Assembly (NCBI GenBank): GCA_002414705.1
Contig: DIAL01000128.1
Coordinates: 30,685 to 52,877 of the forward strand
Length of the DNA: 22,193 nucleotides
Source of the DNA: Flavobacteriaceae bacterium UBA5079
GTDB lineage: Bacteria > Bacteroidota > Bacteroidia > Flavobacteriales > Flavobacteriaceae
Direction of reading: 5' to 3'
Positions 7,275 to 16,710 of the stretch are shown piece after piece. Under the pieces are notes generated by a model. It did no database searches. It saw only the letters and a list, made by a program, of their open reading frames with translations, and had not been told where the DNA came from. Each line of letters begins with the position of its first letter. Position 1 is the stretch's first letter. Position numbers and translations under genes: made by a program.

Positions 7275-8174
7275 TTAATAAGCCCACATATCTAATTCAA
7301 AGTTTCTAATCTTCTCTTTAATTCTATCCGATTCTAATAATTGCATTAATGCATTTTCAGAAATATACTCGGTTACCTTACGGTCTCCATATACGTTTTC
7401 TTCTTTGTAAATATAGCCGTTAAAACGTCTAGAATTTAACAAATGGTCATACGAAAATGGTACAGAGCTGTTTTCATTATTAAACGCTTTTGCTTCATGT
7501 AAAATTTCACGTGCATCTGGGAAAAAGATCCAAAATAATGGAATTGGCTCTTTGTTCGCTTCGTCATCCGAATCGATAAAGTTAACGTCTGGTGCCGCAG
7601 GTGCAATACCAATTAAACGAAACTTCATTTCTGCTTGACGCTTATCAAAGTACCAAAGTCCTTTAATAAGATACGCGTTAACATCATAAGACGTAATATT
7701 ACGCTCAGTAATGTATTCAGGAGAAACAAACCCATCAGCATTATATTGATCGTAACCAACATCCAATGTGTCAATTTTAGACATACTGGTACGTAAATCT
7801 TTCAAAGTACGTTCTGCTGTAAAATATGAATCATCATAAACTTTTTCAATATTTCCATTTTTAACATTTTTCCAGAGCACATCAAATAATGAACGTCTGT
7901 GTTTTCCTATGTTGTTAGTATCCACAGGATAGTATAACGGAAAATTAACACGCTCATCAAGAACAACGCGTTCCCATGTCATTTTAGAAAACAGAATGTC
8001 TCTATCATCCACATAACCATACTCCAATGGCTTATCATTATCCACTGCTTTTTGGGCTTCAGTACGTACACCAATTTCTTCTGGCGATTTTGCACTTAAC
8101 AAGTTTGCTTGTGCAAAAGAAGCTGTCACAAAAGACACACCTATAACGGTTAATAAAAAACTTTTATAATTCAT
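7275..8174 (-). CDS. gldN: Type IX secretion / gliding motility protein GldN
   Basis: This 299-residue protein has a clear signal peptide (MNYKSFLLTVIGVSFVTASFAQ) and is therefore periplasmic. The family pattern is recognisable over the whole length, including the EYGYVDDRDILFSKMTWE segment (about 50-70), the LDERVNFPLYYP segment and the IPLFWIFFPDAR segment near residue 220. In Flavobacterium and Porphyromonas (PorN), GldN associates with the lipoprotein GldK in a large ring under the outer membrane and contacts the periplasmic part of GldM. It is required for type IX secretion and gliding. It is the last gene of gldKLMN, 50 bp after gldM and just before a strong terminator. Confidence 0.95.
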   Translation of the reverse strand: MNYKSFLLTVIGVSFVTASFAQANLLSAKSPEEIGVRTEAQKAVDNDKPLEYGYVDDRDILFSKMTWERVVLDERVNFPLYYPVDTNNIGKHRRSLFDVLWKNVKNGNIEKVYDDSYFTAERTLKDLRTSMSKIDTLDVGYDQYNADGFVSPEYITERNITSYDVNAYLIKGLWYFDKRQAEMKFRLIGIAPAAPDVNFIDSDDEANKEPIPLFWIFFPDAREILHEAKAFNNENSSVPFSYDHLLNSRRFNGYIYKEENVYGDRKVTEYISENALMQLLESDRIKEKIRNFELDMWAY

Positions 8175-8224
8175 CTGTTTTATTTTTAATTATTTGGGCT
8201 TATCATCAGATGTTAAAACCAATA

Positions 8225-9775
8225 TTAGTTTGTTAATTCAACAATTACTGGAGATACACCTTTTAATTTGTAAGATGAGTTTCCTTTAATTTGTGCTGAA
8301 ATATCAAAAATAGATATTTGATCTCCACGTCTTGCCTTACGTAAGGCATTTTTAGCTTGACTATTTAATTTAGTACCACTTACATTTACAGATGGCTGTC
8401 CTGGAACTTTCAACTTAAATTGTGTTACTTGAATTGGTAATTCAAAATCAAAGTCATCTAACAACGCACCAATAGTTGAAATTTCAACACTGTTACGTGG
8501 TAATTTTACAATACCTGTTTGACCACTAATGGATCCTGTTGGTTTTGGAATATCTTTAATTCTGAATGTTGCTTTGTCGTTAACTTTTGTTCCATCAGGT
8601 AATGTACCTGATACGTTAATAGCTACTTCACGACCAGAACCTGGATTCATAACGTATTTACCAACTCCTGAAGCTTTACTTAAACCAGCTGCATTTGCAG
8701 ATACATTGTTATCCGATACACCAGCAAAAGAAATAGTCATTGGGTTAGAAACACCACGATAAACTACGTTCATTTTATCAGCAGAAATAGTTGCTGAATT
8801 TGGTTTTGGAACTACTGCATAGGTACTTTCAAAGTCTATAACAACATCTTCACCACCTTCTTTAAATATGAATTGTCCTTTAATATCTTGTTCTCCAACA
8901 GATCCTGCAGGAAAATCTAAAAATGTTTCACCAGCTTTCATGGCATCACTAGCCAATTCATTTCCGTTTACAACTACTTTATCAGCTTTTAAGGTATTAT
9001 CCTTTTTTCCAAGAATAATACGACCTGTAAAATTTTCTCCTGAAAAGAATGCTGTTTTATCTGGAACAACAATAGCGTCAAAGTTTGTTAACGATGCCTC
9101 AACTTTTAATTTACCAGCTAACATAGACGATAAAACTTCAGATTGTGTAGTTTTAATATCTGCCTGTAATTGGGTCATTTTAGTTAAAGATGCTACCAAA
9201 GGAAATCCTCTATAATGATAGCTTAACCAATCAAGTTTATTACCATCTCTATTTGTTACTTCTTCCGTTGAAAACTTTTTCTCTACATCTTTAGAAATAC
9301 TAGCCATTTCTGGATTTTGATTCAATACAGCTACAACACCATTTTTATAGGCATTGATTTTGTCTACAAATGCTTGTCCTTCTTCCTTTAGTTTATCGCC
9401 TTTAAAAAAGTAATTATCTAAAAAATCACCTTTATCCATTATTTCATAATCTTGAGGGTTGTCAACCGTTGCGGTCATTTGCCCTTTTAGATCACTTATG
9501 TAAGAATTGAAATCATTTGATAAGGTGTTTATTTTATCAGCCTGATCCTTTAAAGGTCCAAATTTCAATTCATTATCAATTGCTTGTTGCTCTAATCCGG
9601 CAAAAAACTGCTGATTACGAGTTGTTGCTGCTTCGTTTGATTCGACTAATTTTTCATTCATTAAGCCAAATGCTGAAAGCACTTCTTTTGACATATTCAA
9701 TGCTAACATCGCAATGAAGATCAAATACATCAAGTTAATCATTTTCTGCCTTGCAGATAATTTTCCTCCTGCCAT
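8225..9775 (-). CDS. gldM: Type IX secretion / gliding motor protein GldM
   Basis: This 516-residue protein starts with a short cytosolic stretch (MAGGKLSARQKM) and one membrane helix (about 13-30, INLMYLIFIAMLALNMS). A large periplasmic region follows: a helical first domain up to about residue 220, then Ig-like beta domains to the C terminus. This is the known architecture of GldM/PorM. A GldM dimer is threaded through a GldL pentamer to form the proton-driven rotary motor, and its periplasmic shaft reaches the GldKN ring. It sits between gldL and gldN with gaps of about 50 bp on each side, so it is cotranscribed with them. The length is normal for the family. Confidence 0.96.
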   Translation of the reverse strand: MAGGKLSARQKMINLMYLIFIAMLALNMSKEVLSAFGLMNEKLVESNEAATTRNQQFFAGLEQQAIDNELKFGPLKDQADKINTLSNDFNSYISDLKGQMTATVDNPQDYEIMDKGDFLDNYFFKGDKLKEEGQAFVDKINAYKNGVVAVLNQNPEMASISKDVEKKFSTEEVTNRDGNKLDWLSYHYRGFPLVASLTKMTQLQADIKTTQSEVLSSMLAGKLKVEASLTNFDAIVVPDKTAFFSGENFTGRIILGKKDNTLKADKVVVNGNELASDAMKAGETFLDFPAGSVGEQDIKGQFIFKEGGEDVVIDFESTYAVVPKPNSATISADKMNVVYRGVSNPMTISFAGVSDNNVSANAAGLSKASGVGKYVMNPGSGREVAINVSGTLPDGTKVNDKATFRIKDIPKPTGSISGQTGIVKLPRNSVEISTIGALLDDFDFELPIQVTQFKLKVPGQPSVNVSGTKLNSQAKNALRKARRGDQISIFDISAQIKGNSSYKLKGVSPVIVELTN

Positions 9776-9826
9776 TTCTAATTTAGTTTTTTGTTAATTA
9801 CTTAAAATTTATACTACTAAACTTAA

Positions 9827-10471
9827 TTAGTTTTTATTCATTGCAGATAACATACCACCGTAAACACCGTTTAATGAAGATAAGTTAGATGCTAACGATT
9901 GCATTTGTTCTTTTAATTTTTGAGCATTTTCTACAGATTCTTCGTTAATTGTTGCTTGACGGTTAACGCTTTCTAATTGTACTTTATATAAGCTGTTTAA
10001 TGATTCCATTTGTGCAGCAGCTAAAGATAACTCTTCACCATACTTTTTGGTAGCAGCCATTGAGTCTACAGTTGGAGCAATTCCTTTTGCAGCACCTTCA
10101 AAGTTTTTAATACTGTTTCCAAGAGACGCCATTAACTCACCGTCAATTTTAGCATCTTTTAGTAAATTGTCTAATTTTTGAGATAATAACCCTTCAGCAT
10201 CTTTTGGTTGTTCTTTCTTTTTAGTTGAAGTCATACCGCCTGCTAATTCTGGATATACTAAAGACCAGTCTAAATCATTATCTACTGGTTCAAAAGCAGA
10301 TAGCGCAAAAATTAATGCCTCTGTAACAAGACCTATTGTTAACATCACGTTACCAGTTAATGGACCTAATTCATAGTGAATAATTTTGAATAAAGCACCA
10401 ATAATTACAACAGATGCTCCTAATCCGTAAGCCATTGCCATAAATTTCTTAAATCCTTTTGATTGTGCCAT
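9827..10471 (-). CDS. gldL: Type IX secretion / gliding motor protein GldL
   Basis: This 214-residue inner-membrane protein has two membrane helices (about 15-31 and 38-60), a short DNDLDWSLVYPEL segment, and a long cytosolic helical tail. Polar residues in and near the helices stand out: K29, H32 and Y33 at the end of helix 1, and E51 within helix 2 (GLVTEALIF). In studied GldL proteins the glutamate in the second helix is needed for proton-driven rotation, and E51 is the natural counterpart. Five GldL subunits surround two GldM helices. The gene lies 59 bp after gldK and 51 bp before gldM. Confidence 0.95.
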   Translation of the reverse strand: MAQSKGFKKFMAMAYGLGASVVIIGALFKIIHYELGPLTGNVMLTIGLVTEALIFALSAFEPVDNDLDWSLVYPELAGGMTSTKKKEQPKDAEGLLSQKLDNLLKDAKIDGELMASLGNSIKNFEGAAKGIAPTVDSMAATKKYGEELSLAAAQMESLNSLYKVQLESVNRQATINEESVENAQKLKEQMQSLASNLSSLNGVYGGMLSAMNKN

Positions 10472-10530
10472 AATTTTTAATTTTAGTTAAGTTTAAATTC
10501 AGTTTATAGTTTAGTTTAATTTTTTGTTTA

Positions 10531-11901
10531 TTAGTTTTTAGCGCTCAAAGTCACATCTGTACCTAAATAATCTTGAACAGTTCTGAAACCAATGTAGCTA
10601 CGTGCAGAATCTGCATATTCATAGTCTCTTGAACTTACTTGTAAGTAATAAGCAACATCTTTCCAAGAACCACCACGTACTACTTTACGATTATTATTAA
10701 TATCATTTACACTTGGGTTGATACTTGACACAAATTCGTAAGAAGATGGATCGTAAGACGCATGTACCCATTCAGAAACGTTACCTGCCATATTATATAG
10801 GTTGTAATCATTTGCTTCATAAGATTTAGCTTCTACAGTATATAGAGCCTGATCGGCAGCATAATCGCCTCGCAATGGCTTAAAGTTTGCCATAAAGCAA
10901 CCTCTATCGTTTTTAGTGTAAGGTCCACCCCAAGGAAATGTTGCAGCTTGTAAGCCACCACGTGCAGCATACTCCCATTCAGCTTCCGATGGCAAACGGT
11001 ATTTTGGAACGTTATGTTTTTTACTATCTTTTCTGTCTGCGTTATGGTATAATGTACGCCATTCACAGAATGCATTGGCTTGTTTCCAAGACACACCTAC
11101 AACTGGATAATCATCATAAGCTGCATGCCAGAAATAATCATTGTGCATTGGTTCATTGTAAGAGTATGCAAAATCACGAATCCAAGCTGTAGTATCTGGA
11201 TAAATTTCAACAGCTTCAGTAATTAAGAAATCAGAACGCTTTTTACCTTTATTATTCATTTTGGCAGCTTTCTCAATATCCATGTACGTGTACTGAAATT
11301 TGAATTTCTTAACATCCCAAGTACGTTGACCATTATAAGATTCTTCTAATGGTAAATACATGGTATCCATAACTTCTGCATAATACTCATCTAAATAATT
11401 AGCGGTATCAAACTCAATGTCAATATCATTATTTAATTTACGGCCTTCATAACCTGTTGGACCTAAACCAGAATAATTATCGTACATATATTTTTCGTAA
11501 ACAGACATGTCGTTCGGATCTGCATCTACAAACGCATAATCTCCAATAGTTCCAGCATCCGTTTGTGTTAAACCAACCTCATCGGCTAGAATAGCTAAAC
11601 GCGTTCTAATAGTAGAATCACGTACCCAATTAACAAACTGCTTATATTCTGCATTTGTAATTTCAGTAGCATCCATATAATAGGAACGAACAGTTACGGT
11701 TTTAGCTGGTGCATCATTAACTCCAGCAAGATCGTCATCTGCTTTACCCATAATAAAGGCTCCACCTGGAACTAATTCCATACCATAAGGTTTTTCGGGA
11801 TGCCATTTTTTTCCTTTAACTCCTACAAGCTGACCTCTGTCTCCAGATCCACAGCTAGATAGCACAGCTAAAATTGCGGTTAATAACATTAATTTTTTCA
11901 T
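10531..11901 (-). CDS. gldK: Type IX secretion / gliding lipoprotein GldK
   Basis: The start shown is the ATG at 11901, which gives a lipoprotein signal (MKKLMLLTAILAVLSSC, lipid site C17) and 456 residues. An ATG two codons upstream (11907) is equally usable. The frame runs further upstream to 12006 but that part is not signal-like. The rest is a formylglycine-generating-enzyme/sulfatase-modifying-factor fold with MELVPGGAFIMG (about 40-51), YRLPSEAEWEYAARGG, AGNVSEWV and the closing YIGFRTV. The paired catalytic cysteines of true formylglycine-generating enzymes are not visible near the C terminus (SSRDYEYADSARSYIGFR), which fits a structural role in the outer-membrane-associated GldKN ring. 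It is the first gene of gldKLMN. A possible promoter lies upstream on the minus strand: TTG at 11982-11984 and TATGTTTA at 11954-11961. Confidence 0.95.
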   Translation of the reverse strand: MKKLMLLTAILAVLSSCGSGDRGQLVGVKGKKWHPEKPYGMELVPGGAFIMGKADDDLAGVNDAPAKTVTVRSYYMDATEITNAEYKQFVNWVRDSTIRTRLAILADEVGLTQTDAGTIGDYAFVDADPNDMSVYEKYMYDNYSGLGPTGYEGRKLNNDIDIEFDTANYLDEYYAEVMDTMYLPLEESYNGQRTWDVKKFKFQYTYMDIEKAAKMNNKGKKRSDFLITEAVEIYPDTTAWIRDFAYSYNEPMHNDYFWHAAYDDYPVVGVSWKQANAFCEWRTLYHNADRKDSKKHNVPKYRLPSEAEWEYAARGGLQAATFPWGGPYTKNDRGCFMANFKPLRGDYAADQALYTVEAKSYEANDYNLYNMAGNVSEWVHASYDPSSYEFVSSINPSVNDINNNRKVVRGGSWKDVAYYLQVSSRDYEYADSARSYIGFRTVQDYLGTDVTLSAKN

Positions 11902-12016
11902 ATCCATAGAAAACTCGAGGTTAATTATTTTGCACTTAAAATTTTTAAGAGCGTAAACATATTTATATAATTTGTAAAAAACAACTTTTTTTTTCAAAAA
12001 TAACACATTTCATCGT

Positions 12017-12047
12017 AAAAAAAGTGCTTTTTATCGATGAAAAGCAC
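12017..12047 (-). terminator. Terminator after the topA / arginase-fold transcript
   Basis: On the minus strand an 8-bp stem GTGCTTTT / AAAAGCAC (12024-12031 with 12040-12047, 8-nt loop) is followed by a run of seven T. It lies about 20 bp past the arginase-fold gene and separates topA transcription from gldKLMN. Confidence 0.75.
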
Positions 12048-12065
12048 CCCTAAAACGTTAAAATT

Positions 12066-13232
12066 TTATACACAATTCTTTTGAAAAGCCTTATACCAGC
12101 GTTCTGGCACGTTATTATTGCAAGCATTTTGGTAATCTTGATGCGTACAAGGTAATAACGTATGTCTTTTCAATTTATTATTTATTTCTTCTAAAAAAGG
12201 TATTTCTATCCACCAACGACCAGTTTTTATACTTTTATAGAAAATTAGTTCTTGATGGTCGACTAAGGTAATGAATTTTTGGTAGTTTTGATCTATAGAA
12301 AAATCATCATCTTTCACCCTATAATTAACACCTTCTATAAAATACCATAGCATTTGGGCTATTAAACCAGACGTTAAATCGTCAATACTAGACGGTTTGT
12401 ATTCAAAAATACCAAATGTCGTCACTTTACTACTTATTCCTGCATAACGCGAAATGGCACATATTTCTTTACCATCAAATCCGTTTGGTGATACTTGTTG
12501 TCTAGAACCTACTTCAGAGCCTTTTACAGAACCTAAATCAATGCTTACTATGTTTGCATCACGCAGAGCTGGCTCAACCAAAGTAATATCATTAGAAACA
12601 GAACCTAAACGGTAGGATTCAAAATAAAGCTTATCCATTAAATCTATTTCTTCTTGAGAATTAAAATAGGTTTGATATCCAATAGTTGCATAATTGAATA
12701 AATTATAGGGTTCGTCCAAAATAATTTTTCCAACAAAACTGGTATTTTTAATAGGCTTGGTGCTATCGCCTAAATCAAATTTAGAATCTACATTAGCAAT
12801 ATTAACCATAGGCATCAAGGCATCATAAGCGCGATAAATAGGATAGGTTAAATCCTGGCTTCCACCAATGATAATTGGAATAATGCCCTTTGGAATTAAT
12901 AGAGCAACGGCAGTTTTTAAGGCATAATAAGTATCTTCAATAGATTCGCCTTTGTAAATATCGCCTAAATCGGCAATTTTAGTATGCCAGTTTCCTGGGT
13001 AAAGCGCGTAAAGTGATTTTCGGATTTCATTTAGATTAAAATCTTCGCCAATGTAATTAATATCATTGCGGTTTTCCAACACACCAAGAATAGCAAGCTG
13101 AACACCTTCTAGATCTGGAATACCACTTTGAGCAGAATGAATACTAATTTTTTTTCCGAGCGCTTGCGAAGATAATAATTCATTATGAGCTAGAACACTA
13201 TCGGGAACTGGAGTTAAAAAACTAAAATTCAT
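12066..13232 (-). CDS. Arginase/formimidoylglutamase-fold protein with degenerate metal site
   Basis: This 388-residue protein has the ureohydrolase fold. The segments corresponding to the metal-binding motifs can be found, but several ligands are changed. Canonical GGDHS reads GGSQD (123-127, His to Gln). DAHxD reads DSKFD (149-153, His to Lys). SxDxD reads SIDLG (230-234, second Asp to Gly). D149, D153, D232 and E277 (FEYKP) remain. Arginase-type enzymes use a two-manganese centre with six such ligands, so hydrolase activity is doubtful. The gene begins 9 bp after topA and is cotranscribed with it, and it ends just before gldK. It may be a non-catalytic paralogue with a binding role; a changed metal or reaction cannot be excluded. 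Confidence 0.85.
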   Translation of the reverse strand: MNFSFLTPVPDSVLAHNELLSSQALGKKISIHSAQSGIPDLEGVQLAILGVLENRNDINYIGEDFNLNEIRKSLYALYPGNWHTKIADLGDIYKGESIEDTYYALKTAVALLIPKGIIPIIIGGSQDLTYPIYRAYDALMPMVNIANVDSKFDLGDSTKPIKNTSFVGKIILDEPYNLFNYATIGYQTYFNSQEEIDLMDKLYFESYRLGSVSNDITLVEPALRDANIVSIDLGSVKGSEVGSRQQVSPNGFDGKEICAISRYAGISSKVTTFGIFEYKPSSIDDLTSGLIAQMLWYFIEGVNYRVKDDDFSIDQNYQKFITLVDHQELIFYKSIKTGRWWIEIPFLEEINNKLKRHTLLPCTHQDYQNACNNNVPERWYKAFQKNCV

Positions 13233-13241
13233 TCGCTATAC

Positions 13242-15770
13242 TTACTTTTTAGTGGTGGTTTTTTTCTTTGTGGTTGCTTTAGTGGCTTTTTTTGGAGCCG
13301 CTTTCTTTTTAGTTGCTTTTTTCTTGGGTGCATTTTTCTCTAGAATAGCTTCTGCTTCTTCCAAAGTCATTTCGGCAACATCATGTGTTTTTGGTAATTC
13401 AATTTTTGTTTTACCTTTTAGAATGTTATGTCTGCCCCAACGTGCTTTTTCTACACGAATACCAGCATCTTCCCAATTATGAATAACCTTATCTATTTCT
13501 TTTTGAATTTTATCTTCTATTAACGTAACAATATCATCATCTGATAAATTATCCCAATCGTATTTTTTGTTTACGTTAATAAACATATCATTCCATTTAA
13601 TAAACGGTCCAAAACGGCCTTTTCCTTTTTGAACTGGCAAATCTTTATACATATATATAGGCGCATCTGCTTTTTGTTTTTCTTTAATTAAAACAATAGC
13701 ATCTTCCAATTCCACACTTAAAGGGTCTGTACCTCTTGGCAAAGACACAAACTGATCGCCAAATTTCACATACGGTCCATAACGACCATTATTAACTTCT
13801 ACAGTTTCTTTTTCGTAGGTTCCTAACGCTTTTGGAAGCTGGAATAAGTCCATAGCTTCTTCATAGGTAATGGTGTTTAATTGCTGATCTGGTGATAAAC
13901 TTGCAAATTGTGGCTTTTCTTCGTCATCAACGGTTCCTATCTGAACCATAGGGCCAAACTTCCCTAAACGCACACTTACCTGCTTACCGGTTTCTGGATC
14001 TTTTCCTAAAATACGTTCGCCAGATTCGCGATCTGCATTTTCCTGAACATCTACTACTATTGGATGAAAATTTGTGTAGAAATCTTTCATCATTTTCTTC
14101 CAATCTACTTTACCTTCTGCTATTTCGTCAAAATCTTCTTCTACTTTAGCTGTGAAATTGTAATCTAAAATGGTTTCAAAATGATTCACCAAGAAATCCG
14201 TTACAATCATACCAATATCTGTTGGTACTAATTTCCCCTTATCAGATCCTACTTTTTCAGAAAGCAGCTTATCTTCAACTAAACCATCTTTTAACGTTAA
14301 TAAAGCGTATTCACGCTCTACACCGTCTACTGTTCCTTTTTCTACATAATTACGATTCTGAATAGTTGAAATTGTTGGTGCATAGGTAGACGGACGACCA
14401 ATACCAAGTTCTTCTAATTTTTTAACCAATGCAGCTTCTGTATAACGTGCTGGTGGTCTGGTATAACGTTCAGTTGCTGTTATATAATTGTTTAATAAGG
14501 TTTCGTTTACCTTCATAGCTGGCAACATGCCATCTTGCTCGACGTCTTCATCATCAGTTCCTTCTAAATATACTTTTAAAAAACCTTCAAACGTAATAAC
14601 TTCACCGTTTGCTGTAAAGTTTTCATTGTGTGTAGAAGCGTCTATTTTTAAATTGGTACGCTCTAATTCAGCATCACTCATTTGTGATGCTATGGCGCGT
14701 TTCCAAATTAAATCGTATAATCTAGCTTGATCACGATCTATATTTACTGAATGGTTTGAAAAATCGGTTGGACGTATAGCCTCATGCGCTTCCTGCGCGC
14801 CTTTAGCTTTACTTTTATAAGTTCTTGGCTTGCTGAATTTTGAACCATAAGCGCTTTCAATTTCTGCTTTGGCGCCTTTTCGGGCTTCATCAGAAAGGTT
14901 CACACTATCGGTTCTCATGTAGGTAATTAAACCAGCTTCGTATAAGCGTTGCGCCATAGTCATGGTTTTGCTTACTGAAAAGTATAATTTACGCGCTGCT
15001 TCTTGTTGTAATGTAGACGTTGTAAATGGTGCTGCTGGCGATTTTTTAGCCGGCTTTTTCTGTAAATCACCAATTTTAAATGTCGCCTTGGCATTTTTTT
15101 CTAAAAAGGCTTGAGCTTCATTTTTAGAGGAAAAATTCTTTGGAAGTTTCGCTTTAAATGTTTGACCATCTTCATTTGAGAACTCAGCATCTATTCTATA
15201 AGACGCTACAGGATTGAACCCTTGAATATCGCGTTCACGCTCTACAATTAGTCTTACAGAAACCGATTGCACACGTCCAGCAGATAAACCGCCTTTTACT
15301 TTTCGCCATAAAACAGGTGATAATTCATAACCTACAATTCTATCTAAAACACGACGTGCTTGCTGGGCATCCACTAAATCGTAATCAATTCCGCGTGGAT
15401 TTTCTATGGCTTTTTGAATGGCCGTTTTTGTGATTTCGTGAAAAACAATACGTTTTGTTTTCTCTTTATCTAAATCTAAAGACTCAGCTAAATGCCAAGC
15501 AATAGCCTCACCTTCGCGATCCTCATCACTTGCTAACCAAACCATTTCGGCTTTATTTGCTAAATCTTTCAGTTTTTTTACAACTGCTTTTTTATCTTTA
15601 GAAACCTCATAAACAGGTTTAAAATCACCTTCAACATCTACGCCTAATTCCTTGGAAGGTAAATCAGCAATATGTCCAAAACTGGATTCTACTTTAAAAT
15701 CTTTTCCTAAAAATTTTTCGATTGTTTTCGCCTTTGCTGGCGACTCAACAATAACTAAATTCTTTGCCAT
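13242..15770 (-). CDS. topA: DNA topoisomerase I (type IA)
   Basis: This 842-residue enzyme relaxes negatively supercoiled DNA. The TOPRIM domain begins with LVIVESPAKAKTIEKF (E9) and carries the acidic triad in SDEDREGE (D82, D84, E86). The active-site tyrosine is Y284 in LITYMRTDS, and GRPSTYAPTISTIQ marks the end of the core. The C-terminal third has repeated topoisomerase-I C-terminal modules (GRYGPYVKFGD, GRFGPFIKWND and similar) in place of tetracysteine zinc ribbons, and I see no cysteine in the protein. A Lys/Ala/Thr-rich tail of about 35 residues probably helps DNA binding. A -7-like box TACATTTG lies 20 bp upstream of the start (complement of 15790-15797). Confidence 0.97.
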   Translation of the reverse strand: MAKNLVIVESPAKAKTIEKFLGKDFKVESSFGHIADLPSKELGVDVEGDFKPVYEVSKDKKAVVKKLKDLANKAEMVWLASDEDREGEAIAWHLAESLDLDKEKTKRIVFHEITKTAIQKAIENPRGIDYDLVDAQQARRVLDRIVGYELSPVLWRKVKGGLSAGRVQSVSVRLIVERERDIQGFNPVASYRIDAEFSNEDGQTFKAKLPKNFSSKNEAQAFLEKNAKATFKIGDLQKKPAKKSPAAPFTTSTLQQEAARKLYFSVSKTMTMAQRLYEAGLITYMRTDSVNLSDEARKGAKAEIESAYGSKFSKPRTYKSKAKGAQEAHEAIRPTDFSNHSVNIDRDQARLYDLIWKRAIASQMSDAELERTNLKIDASTHNENFTANGEVITFEGFLKVYLEGTDDEDVEQDGMLPAMKVNETLLNNYITATERYTRPPARYTEAALVKKLEELGIGRPSTYAPTISTIQNRNYVEKGTVDGVEREYALLTLKDGLVEDKLLSEKVGSDKGKLVPTDIGMIVTDFLVNHFETILDYNFTAKVEEDFDEIAEGKVDWKKMMKDFYTNFHPIVVDVQENADRESGERILGKDPETGKQVSVRLGKFGPMVQIGTVDDEEKPQFASLSPDQQLNTITYEEAMDLFQLPKALGTYEKETVEVNNGRYGPYVKFGDQFVSLPRGTDPLSVELEDAIVLIKEKQKADAPIYMYKDLPVQKGKGRFGPFIKWNDMFINVNKKYDWDNLSDDDIVTLIEDKIQKEIDKVIHNWEDAGIRVEKARWGRHNILKGKTKIELPKTHDVAEMTLEEAEAILEKNAPKKKATKKKAAPKKATKATTKKKTTTKK

Positions 15771-15866
15771 TTCACGTTTTTTAAGGCTACAAATGTATAT
15801 GAAAAAAAGTACAAGTTCCTAATTTTTAAAATTTCCTATGCTTTATTTTCCGAATGATAGCATAAA

Positions 15867-15902
15867 AAAACCTGCATTTGAACAATTTAAAATGCAGGTT
15901 TT
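15867..15902 (-). terminator. Terminator after the membrane protein gene
   Basis: The 13-bp arms AAAACCTGCATTT (15867-15879) and AAATGCAGGTTTT (15890-15902) enclose a 10-nt loop. The hairpin lies 28 bp past the stop codon of the membrane protein gene, with a T run on the minus strand. Confidence 0.8.
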
Positions 15903-15930
15903 AAATATAAAAATATAAGATTTTAATAAT

Positions 15931-16704
15931 TTATGATATTATATGATTGGTTGGTTGTTCTTCTTCAAAACCAACAACGTTTTTATAAACTAAATACATA
16001 GGATGATAAACAAAAGGCGCTGTAAATAAAATACCTACACCACATAACAATACACCAACAATCTGTGCCAAAAATGATGCTATAATGGTTAAACCAAATA
16101 CTAATAGCCATTTCTTGTTTCCTAATTTAAAGCTAGCGGTTATGATATCTCCTGCGGATAATTCTGGGTTAAAGGCAAAAATAATGGTAAAGAAATAAAT
16201 AGGCACCATGACATATATAATAGGTAACACACAAAACAAGAAAGCAATGGAACTAATAAATAAAGATGCTAACATGAGTATTAAAAGTTTTCCAAAGTAT
16301 TTCCCTTTAAAGTAATAGAAAAAATCGGACGTTGCAACTCCTTCATCAAAATCCAAACGTTTCATAATTCTAAAAAAACCAGCGTTTAGAGCCATAGAAA
16401 TAACTGTCAAAACCAAAATGCCAATTATAAAAAATAAGATATACATAATTCCTAATCCTGCAAAATATGCTTGTAATTCAGCTGGATCTTGATTACCTGC
16501 TGCAGCTTGAGAAATAATGATACCCAATAAAGGCAAATAAAGTATGAGAATAAAGGGCAAAACTATAATGAACGTTATAATCTGCAACAGAAAACCTTGC
16601 ACCCAAGTTTTCTTAAACAGATCAAAAGCGTCGCTAAAAATAGTTCCAAAATCCAGTGAAGGTGCATTAGCTATTTTTTCTAAAAGTGAATTCATCGTAT
16701 TCAT
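15931..16704 (-). CDS. Polytopic inner-membrane protein of unknown function
   Basis: This 257-residue protein has a short cytosolic N terminus (LLEKIANAPSLDFGTIFSDAFDLFKKTW) and about six hydrophobic segments (roughly 36-66, 82-108, 137-160, 162-182, 200-222 and 222-240), ending in a polar tail. It resembles the DUF975/DUF4013-like group of small integral membrane proteins. Relatives in Flavobacteriaceae are sometimes labelled beta-carotene monooxygenase, which nothing here supports. Two start codons are possible, ATG at 16704 and ATG at 16695; both have a (TAAC)6 tract shortly upstream. It is transcribed alone, divergently from miaB, and has its own terminator. Confidence 0.8.
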   Translation of the reverse strand: MNTMNSLLEKIANAPSLDFGTIFSDAFDLFKKTWVQGFLLQIITFIIVLPFILILYLPLLGIIISQAAAGNQDPAELQAYFAGLGIMYILFFIIGILVLTVISMALNAGFFRIMKRLDFDEGVATSDFFYYFKGKYFGKLLILMLASLFISSIAFLFCVLPIIYVMVPIYFFTIIFAFNPELSAGDIITASFKLGNKKWLLVFGLTIIASFLAQIVGVLLCGVGILFTAPFVYHPMYLVYKNVVGFEEEQPTNHIIS

Positions 16705-16710
16705 AAAGTA

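Noticed and set aside
12103..12122. TGGCACG ... TTGCA, resembling a sigma-54 promoter
   Set aside because: The GG to GC spacing is two bases too long (12 instead of 10) and the site lies inside the coding end of the arginase-fold gene, with no suitable downstream gene on that strand.
13252..13482. Open frame rich in Phe, Val and Ala opposite the 3' end of topA
   Set aside because: It is the complement of the Lys/Ala/Thr-rich topA tail and only looks like a membrane segment for that reason.
15931..16704. Label beta-carotene 15,15'-monooxygenase for the polytopic membrane protein
   Set aside because: No motif of carotenoid-cleaving enzymes is present; this name is a propagated misannotation of related flavobacterial membrane proteins as far as I know.
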